11,888 bases of DNA from assembly GCA_020425485.1 (NCBI GenBank), contig JAGQRL010000202.1, positions 1 through 11,888 on the forward strand, read 5' to 3'. The notes under the pieces were generated by a model, which was given only the letters and a program-made list of their open reading frames with translations, did not search any database and was not told where the DNA came from. Below are positions 6,501 to 11,888 of this stretch, piece after piece. How positions within the stretch are numbered: the first letter of the stretch is position 1; the number at the start of each line of letters is the position of its first letter. A program made the position numbers and the translations under genes. Source of the stretch: Rhodospirillaceae bacterium. Lineage in GTDB: Bacteria > Pseudomonadota > Alphaproteobacteria > DSM-16000 > Inquilinaceae.

Positions 6501-8900
6501 ACCTTCGCCCCGGTGCTTGCGGGCACCCTCGATCCCCTGGGGGGAGAGCAGGCGTTCGCGCTGGAGGCCCCCGTTGCCGCCACCCATGTGCGGCTGCATC
6601 CGGTCGATAGCCATTTCCCCGATGGGCGCGGCGCTTGGGTTTCGCTGGGCGAGCTGCGCGTCATCGGCGTGCCCGGCGATCCGCCGCCCGGCGGTGCGGT
6701 GGTGAACCTGGCCGACGAGGCGCTCGGCGGCCGGCTGGTGTGGTCCGACCCCTGGTTCGATCCCACGGCCCTGCTGGTGCGCGACGAGGAGGCCGTGCGG
6801 CTGAGCCTGCCGGCCGACCGGGCCGCACCGATTGCCTGGGTGATCGGCTTCCGCGACGGGCGGGCGGCGCAGATCACCGGCCTCGGCTGGCAGGAAGCCG
6901 AACGCACCGATGCGGACGCAGCACTGGCCGCCGTGGAGTTGGCGATCTCCAACGAAAGTGCCGTGGGGCCGTGGCAGCCGCTGGGCACCTGGACGCTGGA
7001 GCGCGACGCCACCGGTGCCGCACACCTGGCGCTCGATGCGCCGGTGTGGGCGCGCTATGTGCGCTTCAGCGTCGATGCCGCGACGGCGGGTCGCCGCCCC
7101 ATCCTCGCCGACGCCATCGCCGTGTTCGAGCAGCCCGTCGGCGATGGCTACCTGTCGGCCATCGGCGAATGGGGCCAGGGCTCGCGCGCAGCGATCTTCG
7201 AGCGGTTGGAGGCCGCGGCCGGCCCCGCGGACCTGGGGCCGGATGCCGGCGACACGGCCGATGCCGCCACGCCGCTGGCGTTCGACCGCAGTGTCGGCGA
7301 CACCGTGGCGCTCGCCAGCGATGTGGACTGGTATCGCGTAACGGTGCCGGAGCCCGGCGGCCACCTCTCCCTGGCACTCACCAACCAGCCCAGCGTGGAC
7401 GTGACCCTGACGGTCTACGACGCGGAGGGCGCAGCCGTGCCGGGCGACCTGTCCCTGGACTCCAGCGGCACCGTGCGTTTCGCCACCTGGCTGCCGCCGG
7501 GCGCGTATTTCGTGGAGGTGGAGGAACCGCCGCGCTCGATCGCCCTGCTGTGGGACACCAGCGGCAGCGTCGCCAGCTTCGTGCCGGCCATCTTCAGCGC
7601 CGTGCGCGGCTTCACCCGCGGCATCGTGCCGGGGCGCGAGGAGGTGAACCTGTTTCCCTTCAGCGACAATCCGCGGCCGCTGCTGGAGCATTGGACCGAC
7701 GATGCCACGCTCGCCTTCGCCGCCGCCCATGGCTACGACCGCCGCGAGGTCAGCTCCAGCGATGCCCATCTGGCCCTGCTGGCGGGCTTGCGCGAGTTGC
7801 AGGCGCAGGACGGCGTGCGCGCGGCCATCGTGATCACCGATGGCGTGTCCCCCGGCTATGGCCGGACGCCGGAGCTGTGGGAGGCGTTCGCCACTGTGCG
7901 GCCGCGCGTGTTCGCCCTGGCGGTGCCGACCAATGCGCGCGACGCCACCGGCCGGGAGCTGCGCAACATGATGCAGGACTGGGCGGGGGTGAATGGCGGC
8001 TACTTCACCTATCTGGTGGGCGAGCAGGCGGTGGATGTGAACTTCCGGCGGCTGGCCGCCTGGCTGCGCCAGCCCAAGCCCTACCGCATCCTCGCCCATC
8101 TGGATCCCGCACCGCCGGCACCGGGGCAGTTGCGCGTGGCGCTGGGCGAGGACGCTGCTGCCGGTGTCACGGGGGCGGTGGAAATCATCCTCGATGCCTC
8201 GGGCAGCATGCTGCAGCCGATGGGCGGCGGCACCCGGTTCAACGTGGCGGTGGAAGCCCTGCGCCAGATCGTCAACGGCGTGCTGCCGGCCGGCACGCCG
8301 TTTGCCGTGCGCGTGTTCGGGCAGGGCGCTCCGGGATCGTGCGACACCGACCTTGAGGTGGCCTTGGCGCCGCTGGAGCCCCAGCAGGTGGAAGCGGCCA
8401 TTGCGCCGCTGGTGCCGGTCAACCTCGCCCGCACGCCCATCGGCGCCTCGCTGGCGCAGGTGCCCGCCGATATGGCGGCGGCGGCCGGCCCGCATCTGGT
8501 GGTGCTGCTGACCGATGGCGAGGAAACCTGCGGCGGCGACCCGGAGGCGGAGATCGAACGCCTGCGCGCCGCCGGTACCTCGCTGCGCATCAACATCGTC
8601 GGCTTCGCCATCAACGATGCTGCTTTGGCGGCGACCTTCCGCGATTGGGCGCAGTTGGGCGGCGGTGCCTATTTCGATGCGGGCGATCCGGCAACGCTGC
8701 TGGCGGCCCTCAGCGATGCCGTGTCGCCGACGGTCACGGTGCTGGCGGGCGGGGTGGAGGTGGCGCGCGGCACCGTGGGCGGCGACGCCATCGCGCTTCC
8801 CGCCGGGCGCTACGATCTGCGCCTCGATACCGAGCCGCCGCGGTCCCTCGATCCCGTCACAATTCAGCCAGGGGGCGAGACCATCGTCACCATCGACTAG
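3528..8900 (+). CDS. Giant exported multidomain protein: PPC repeats, Ig-like, two discoidin-like and two VWA domains
   Basis: A 1790-residue protein with an N-terminal export signal (residues 1-19, cleavage near ASA or AMA before C20). PPC-like beta-sandwich repeats start at E25PND, E268PND, E387PND, E525PNH and D647LEVND. They share a DxDxF/Y core and a PPGxY closing motif, and a repeat lacking EPND lies at ~160-265. An Ig-like domain follows (~778-876), then two discoidin/F5-8C-like domains (~889-1050 and ~1055-1215) and another PPC-like repeat (~1239-1335). VWA1 carries a MIDAS at D1343xS1345xS1347 with D1438. VWA2 carries one at D1556xS1558xS1560, T1636 and D1663. VWA2 and the small beta domain after it resemble known secreted bacterial VWA proteins with GxC and TDGEETCGG motifs. 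Such modules bind partners in a metal-dependent way at the envelope or outside the cell. No protease or other enzymatic motif is seen. It is followed by an exported transglutaminase-like protein, probably in the same operon. Domain boundaries are approximate; export and VWA calls are firm, discoidin calls moderate. Confidence 0.85.
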   Translation: MLVVFILCLLLAPFASAMACEVEAEPNDQFEPGAILSFAEDDLCFDGILASRDIDIFGLRIAAGDGLTRRAISLSTEAEWTGRVEIHRLERADDGAVTGADRLYRSDIAVAGTLDLPPLLLQPGDYLIGLIASRGADTPYRLTVASAGGVAAVPAEGAVLAGAFAAGTVAEARDLTIAWQVDAAGAETLWTIEGQAPPGARLSLALFGEDGGELAAAAASGDDGRITLADLALDSGTYRIALSARQDGLPLMLTATPAAARTASREAEPNDTLDQASPFALSQAMDGRFFGGSSRPDVDVFRLEIADRQHLEIAADRSDGGQITLTLLDGEGAEVQARSGEGTAALPGLVLPPGPYGVQVEGADGAEAAYRLEAVDLGPVGDTVEHEPNDSVDWASPIGERLAAQGELVGSETDFHRLTLAGDPGIWRIQAAGAGVDRVRLFNASGEAVAEATPSPGEQVVRLSSLLLAPGDHWVEVSGSDARYLLRVVRMEGAAPPGAAPPAQPVEEGDAQALDPDLIITDEIEPNHELGRAMPLGLGQRRTGLLDFPRDLDLYSFYLAAETVVELAVEPPGDAEVSVDLGWGRPEDGVATIVAPAADAGADAEPTQWTALLPPGDYYLSVSSDHPSRLPYAVAVEPQTYFERPADLEVNDAWYLSRPVALGARLAGQLLDGDEDWYEMPRVDQPTPVTIRPLTPPAERLYLEVLQEVVPDPAALWQVRDVSPIREVTGSAAEGWQFTLPADSRVHIGFSGGAQTYDIAIAEPGGDGADQGPPPAPVALELALETTEIAAFHRQGQRVAGQLILTNTGDTPLQLDLVSHAGDARWQVDLAHSSVELAGGAGTTVDLAVSIAPDVWSGNAIPLTVGARPAGVPGAPVVSASVDLMPGVDIPPVHPSGPWTLPDGMLGGLNLAWAGLGGQADEDALALIDGLINEGGTAAWRSRTLDDYAPTLHLAGETPVLVSGITLLPPPAPRLMDRLRRFELHVSTDGTTFAPVLAGTLDPLGGEQAFALEAPVAATHVRLHPVDSHFPDGRGAWVSLGELRVIGVPGDPPPGGAVVNLADEALGGRLVWSDPWFDPTALLVRDEEAVRLSLPADRAAPIAWVIGFRDGRAAQITGLGWQEAERTDADAALAAVELAISNESAVGPWQPLGTWTLERDATGAAHLALDAPVWARYVRFSVDAATAGRRPILADAIAVFEQPVGDGYLSAIGEWGQGSRAAIFERLEAAAGPADLGPDAGDTADAATPLAFDRSVGDTVALASDVDWYRVTVPEPGGHLSLALTNQPSVDVTLTVYDAEGAAVPGDLSLDSSGTVRFATWLPPGAYFVEVEEPPRSIALLWDTSGSVASFVPAIFSAVRGFTRGIVPGREEVNLFPFSDNPRPLLEHWTDDATLAFAAAHGYDRREVSSSDAHLALLAGLRELQAQDGVRAAIVITDGVSPGYGRTPELWEAFATVRPRVFALAVPTNARDATGRELRNMMQDWAGVNGGYFTYLVGEQAVDVNFRRLAAWLRQPKPYRILAHLDPAPPAPGQLRVALGEDAAAGVTGAVEIILDASGSMLQPMGGGTRFNVAVEALRQIVNGVLPAGTPFAVRVFGQGAPGSCDTDLEVALAPLEPQQVEAAIAPLVPVNLARTPIGASLAQVPADMAAAAGPHLVVLLTDGEETCGGDPEAEIERLRAAGTSLRINIVGFAINDAALAATFRDWAQLGGGAYFDAGDPATLLAALSDAVSPTVTVLAGGVEVARGTVGGDAIALPAGRYDLRLDTEPPRSLDPVTIQPGGETIVTID
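5004..5033 (+). repeat. Two-copy 15-nt tandem repeat encoding a GAAPP-GAAPP linker
   Basis: The unit GGTGCGGCCCCGCCC (5004-5018) is followed directly by a copy with 14 of 15 bases identical (5019-5033). It encodes a proline/alanine linker between the third and fourth EPND repeats. This is a site where copy number could slip in steps of five residues without breaking the frame. Confidence 0.7.
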
Positions 8901-8961
8901 GCCGCGGTGACAATTTGGCGAGGCGGGGCACCGGTAGACGCCCAACAAATACGCTCAAAAA

Positions 8962-8970
8962 GGGGGAGGG
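8962..8970 (+). promoter_or_regulatory. Ribosome binding site deciding the ATG start at 8979
   Basis: GGGGGAGGG lies 8 nt before ATG 8979. The upstream in-frame GTG at 8907 is only 6 nt after the previous stop, has no such tract, and would put 24 polar residues in front of an already long signal-peptide n-region. The ATG is therefore preferred. Confidence 0.65.
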
Positions 8971-8978
8971 ATCGGGGG

Positions 8979-11468
8979 ATGAACGTCGAGAAATCCGTTC
9001 GGGCAAAGACGGGAGATCCAGCACGGACGCGTGTTCGGCACTTGCCGCGACAGGGGGGGCTCCGGTCGGGCGCCCTCGGTATTGCCGCCACCTGGCTGTT
9101 CGCCTTTCTGCTGCCGGCTGACGCGGGCGCGCAGAGCCCGGCGGATCTCTACGGCACCATGGCCGATGCCTGCGCCACCGAGCCCGAGGTCGATTTTCTC
9201 GATGTCGATGCCCTGTCCGATGGCGAGCTGGCCGCGCTGATGGATGCGGTCGCCGCTGTCCTCGGCGAAGAGGCGGCGGCGGTGCCCGCACAGCTCGACG
9301 ATCCGGTGGAGGTGATGCTTGGCGCCGGCATGGAGGAGGCACCGCTGCGCCAGTGGGTGCGCGATCACACAGCGCTGGTGGCCTATGCCGGGCACCTGCG
9401 CAGCCCGGTGACGACGCTGATGGAAGGGGCCGGCAACAGCCTGGACCGCTCGCTCCTGCTGGCGGAGATGATGTACCTGGCCGGCTTCGATGTGCGCCTT
9501 GCCCACCGCACGCTGGACGACGGGCAGATCGACGCCCTGCTGGCGGCCGCCGGCGGCGGTGCGGAGGCGGCGGAAGCGCCGGAGCCGGCCGACACCGGCG
9601 CCGACGTCCAGGGCCTCGCCACGGCCATCGGCGTTGAGCCGTCTGTGGTCGCCGCCTATGCCGATGCCCAGATTGCCGCCGGTGCTGACTGCGACGCTGC
9701 CCTGGCGGCGCTGATCGACGAGCAGAGCGTCCGCTTGGCCGGCATGATCCCGGCCGAAGCCCTGGGCGCCGCCGCCCAAGCGGCAACGGCCCGGCAGCGC
9801 GCGGCCCTCGCCGACCATTGGTGGGTGCAGTACAGCCTGGGCGGCGATTGGTCCGACCTCGACCCGTCTGCGGAGGAAGTCGGCGATGGCGCGCCGGAAG
9901 CCGTGTTCGCGCGGCCCGACCTGCCGGCCGATCTCGACCACCGTTTGGCCCTGCGCGTGGTGGCCGACCGCTGGGACGGCCAGGAGCTGCACAGCGAAAC
10001 CCTGGTGGCGGCCGAACTGCCCGTCGCCGAGGCCGCCTATCAGCCGATCACGCTGGATATCGGCCCGCTGCCGGGCAGCCCGGAAACCGGCGCCACTATG
10101 GAGGAGGTGCTGGCCGCCCATACGGCGTGGGTGCCGGCGATCGGCATCGGCGAGGACACCCTCATCGATCTGGCGGTGTCCGACACCGGCGAAACCCGCG
10201 AGGCGGCCGAGGCGGTGCAGGAGCAGATTGAAGGGCTGTCCGACACCGGCGGCGGCCTGCTGGGGGGCGGTGCGCTCGGCGGCGGAGCCGGCGGGCAGGA
10301 AGCCGACGACGCGGCCACAACCCTCGTCGCCGTCAGGCTGGAAGTGGAGATCACGGGTCCGGGGGCCGAGCCGCACCTGGCCACGCGCACGATCTATGAC
10401 TACTTCGGCGGCGCCGGCGCAGAGGCGTCCACCGAGGTTGTGATGGACGACGCGGCACGGGTTGAGCGGGCGGCATCCCTGCTCGTGTCCGACGAGATTG
10501 CCGTGACCACCGGCACCATCCCGGCCGCTCTGGCGGCGCGCGGCGCTGCTGAGGATATGGCCGCGGTGCTGGCGGTGCTGTCGGGCCTGCTGTCGGGCGA
10601 ACGGCCGGAGATCGAGCCGGTATCCGCCCATTCCATCGCTCTGGATTGGGCGGCCGACCGCCCGTCCGGGCTCCGCCAGGCCGATATGGCCAGCCCGACG
10701 GTGCTGATCGTCCATCACCATGCGGGGCAGGACCCGGCCGGCGCCAGCGCCATCGACATCGTCTCGCTGGGGGCGGCCCCGGCCTCGGCCGATCCCGCCG
10801 CCGGCGTGCGCCACGGGGTGTCGGCAACGCTGGGCGAAAACCTGTTTCTGCCGGTGCCCGGCAGCCCGCTGGCGCGGGACAATGCCGCGCGGGCCTTCGC
10901 GTTGCAGCCTGAGGATTGGACCTTCGTCGGGCCGGGCGATGCCCAGGCCCTGGCGGATACGGGCCTGGCCGGCCCCACCCGCGCCTTCGCCGAACAGGAT
11001 CTGGCCGCCGGCTATGCCCTGATCGTCCCGCCGGCGGACACCACGGTGCTTGGCGACAGCGGGCCGACCTATTGGCGGTTCGATCCCGCCACCGGTGCGG
11101 TGCTGGGCATTGGCCCGCATGGCTATGGGCAGAACATGCGCGAGGTCGGCGAAATGCTGCAGGACCTGGTGCGCATGCGGCATTGGTTCGCCGCCTATGC
11201 CGGCATCATGGGCTGCATCTATCTGGACGCGACCGGCTATCTGAGCGGCGACCAGGTGATCCTGTGCATGGCCGCGTCGATCCTCTCGGTGCACCAGCAG
11301 TCGCTCAAGCTGCTGGGAACGGCCATCAACTCCTATGCCCACGCGCGCGTCGTCATCGCCGGCGGCATCGCCGGGATCCTGGTTGTGCAGTCGGGCCGGC
11401 GGGAGGCGATCATCGAGGCCGTCGGCGACATCCTTGCCAATATGGGGCTGTCGTTCGGCGACGAGTGA
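8979..11468 (+). CDS. Exported transglutaminase-like protein with apparent Cys-to-Ser active site
   Basis: An 829-residue protein. An unusually long basic n-region (1-30) leads to a hydrophobic core (31-46) and likely cleavage near A49-G-A51. Residues 148-175 (EGAGNSLDRSLLLAEMMYLAG) resemble the nucleophile helix of transglutaminase/papain-like folds. The usual Cys, 15 residues before the conserved Gly (here G169), is S154. H280 in DHWWVQYSLGGDW and D295 in DLDPS match the rest of the triad. The protein may therefore be a binding rather than catalytic module. A glycine-rich linker (~424-439) separates a beta-rich middle from the rest. The C-terminus has hydrophobic stretches at ~735-778 and ~791-804 that could insert in a membrane. 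It lies 78 nt after the VWA gene on the same strand with no terminator between, so shared expression is likely. I recognise no named family for the whole protein; the transglutaminase-like assignment is by motif. Confidence 0.75.
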   Translation: MNVEKSVRAKTGDPARTRVRHLPRQGGLRSGALGIAATWLFAFLLPADAGAQSPADLYGTMADACATEPEVDFLDVDALSDGELAALMDAVAAVLGEEAAAVPAQLDDPVEVMLGAGMEEAPLRQWVRDHTALVAYAGHLRSPVTTLMEGAGNSLDRSLLLAEMMYLAGFDVRLAHRTLDDGQIDALLAAAGGGAEAAEAPEPADTGADVQGLATAIGVEPSVVAAYADAQIAAGADCDAALAALIDEQSVRLAGMIPAEALGAAAQAATARQRAALADHWWVQYSLGGDWSDLDPSAEEVGDGAPEAVFARPDLPADLDHRLALRVVADRWDGQELHSETLVAAELPVAEAAYQPITLDIGPLPGSPETGATMEEVLAAHTAWVPAIGIGEDTLIDLAVSDTGETREAAEAVQEQIEGLSDTGGGLLGGGALGGGAGGQEADDAATTLVAVRLEVEITGPGAEPHLATRTIYDYFGGAGAEASTEVVMDDAARVERAASLLVSDEIAVTTGTIPAALAARGAAEDMAAVLAVLSGLLSGERPEIEPVSAHSIALDWAADRPSGLRQADMASPTVLIVHHHAGQDPAGASAIDIVSLGAAPASADPAAGVRHGVSATLGENLFLPVPGSPLARDNAARAFALQPEDWTFVGPGDAQALADTGLAGPTRAFAEQDLAAGYALIVPPADTTVLGDSGPTYWRFDPATGAVLGIGPHGYGQNMREVGEMLQDLVRMRHWFAAYAGIMGCIYLDATGYLSGDQVILCMAASILSVHQQSLKLLGTAINSYAHARVVIAGGIAGILVVQSGRREAIIEAVGDILANMGLSFGDE

Positions 11469-11481
11469 GGACCCGCCGCAA

Positions 11482-11507
11482 GGTCGGTCGGCCGCGGCCG
11501 ACCGGCC
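11482..11507 (+). terminator. GC-rich hairpin after the operon, possible terminator without a T-run
   Basis: Thirteen nt after the stop at 11468, bases 11485-11504 form a perfect 20-bp palindrome, extended to 26 nt with one G-U pair. As RNA this gives an 11-bp stem with a CGCG loop. A small GCCC-AA-GGGC hairpin follows. No T-run follows either, so it is not a canonical intrinsic terminator. It may instead stabilise the 3' end or assist Rho-independent pausing. Confidence 0.45.
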
Positions 11508-11604
11508 GGCCCAAGGGCGGGGGTGTGAGCTGGAACCGATTCCGCCAAAGGCGAGAAAGCACTAGTCTCGGCCGGTCTTTCCCCCTGCCTGCCGAGTGCT
11601 CCCC

Positions 11605-11888
11605 ATGCCCAACAGCCGTTTTGACCTGTCGTCGCGCACAGCGCTCGTCACCGGGGCCAGCCGGGGCATCGGCCAGGCGCTCGCCGTCGGGCTGGCCGAA
11701 GCGGGGGCGGACGTGATCGTGTCCGCCCGCAGCACCGCAGACCTGGAGGAAACGGCCGAGGCCATCCGCAGCCTTGGCCGGCGGGCCTGGGTGGAGCCAT
11801 GCGATGTGTCCGCCACCGCGGAGATCGACGCGCTGTTCGGGCGCATCGCGGCGGCGGGCCTGGGGCCGGACATCCTGGTGAACAATGC
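11605..11888 (+). CDS. Short-chain dehydrogenase/reductase, N-terminal part (3'-truncated by window)
   Basis: The first 94 complete codons of a classical SDR, an NAD(P)-dependent oxidoreductase of about 250 residues when complete. The Rossmann nucleotide-binding motif TGASRGIG is at residues 16-23. C66-D67-V68 gives the aspartate that contacts the adenine ring. The sequence runs into the ILVNNA motif (N93-N94) at the window edge. The arginine in VSAR after the second strand suggests a preference for NADPH, though not decisively. The catalytic Ser-Tyr-Lys lies beyond the window, so the substrate cannot be named. The FDLSSRTALVTG opening is common in glucose/gluconate-dehydrogenase-like and acyl-reductase-like SDRs. 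The start ATG follows a C-rich stretch with only a weak GAG. The gene lies 136 nt after the preceding stop and beyond the hairpin, so it is probably a separate transcription unit. Confidence 0.93.
   Translation, partial: MPNSRFDLSSRTALVTGASRGIGQALAVGLAEAGADVIVSARSTADLEETAEAIRSLGRRAWVEPCDVSATAEIDALFGRIAAAGLGPDILVNN

Noticed and set aside
6635..8356. A 573-codon plus-strand frame in another phase inside the giant gene
   Set aside because: Arg/Gly/Ala-rich translation without structure, and the alternative frame carries two intact MIDAS motifs. Not a separate gene or frameshift.
5718..8948. A 1076-codon minus-strand frame antisense to the giant gene
   Set aside because: Low-complexity composition (Gly, Arg, His, Gln) and no domain, while the plus strand encodes clear VWA and PPC motifs throughout. 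It is a shadow of the real gene.
8907..8978. Upstream GTG start at 8907 for the transglutaminase-like gene
   Set aside because: No ribosome binding site, and it adds 24 polar residues before the signal peptide. ATG 8979 has a strong purine tract at the right distance.
8955..11342. A 795-codon minus-strand frame antisense to the transglutaminase-like gene
   Set aside because: Same composition artefact. The plus strand has a ribosome binding site, a signal peptide and a coherent fold.
11563..11568. TAGTCT as a -10 element for the SDR gene
   Set aside because: No acceptable -35 at 16-18 nt upstream (ATTCCG/TTCCGC); too weak to list as a promoter.

Overview
The window is high-GC (roughly 70 % by eye) and densely coded. 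Gene families, codon bias and the strong G/C third position point to an alphaproteobacterium, most likely of Rhodospirillales type. This is inferred from style and gene content; no marker gene is present.

Layout. (1) Positions 1-499 hold the end of an operon: the last codons of what is probably a [NiFe]-hydrogenase large subunit, overlapped by 4 nt (GTGA) by its maturation endopeptidase. (2) Positions 635-2050 encode pyruvate kinase, with a -10-like TATACT only 7 nt before the ATG. (3) Positions 2146-2895 (+) encode a six-helix DUF2306 membrane protein, and 2822-3283 (-) a small secreted DUF2147 protein. The two converge and overlap by 74 nt. (4) Positions 3284-3527 are a comparatively AT-rich control region with two perfect palindromes, one of which contains the start codon of the next gene. 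(5) Positions 3528-8900 and 8979-11468 form a probable two-gene operon. The first gene encodes a 1790-residue exported protein with EPND-type PPC beta-sandwich repeats, an Ig-like domain, two discoidin-like domains and two VWA domains, both with a MIDAS. The second encodes an 829-residue exported protein with a transglutaminase-like fold whose catalytic cysteine position appears to be serine, and a hydrophobic C-terminus. A large GC hairpin lies just after it. (6) Positions 11605-11888 are the start of a short-chain dehydrogenase/reductase, cut by the window edge.

The housekeeping and hydrogenase genes are ordinary. The notable part is 3.4-11.5 kb: two large exported proteins, co-directional and probably co-transcribed, combining carbohydrate/protein-binding modules, two metal-dependent VWA adhesion modules and a probably inactive transglutaminase-like partner. 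I do not recognise this as a named system. I read it as a candidate envelope or cell-surface complex, and no function is demonstrated by the sequence.
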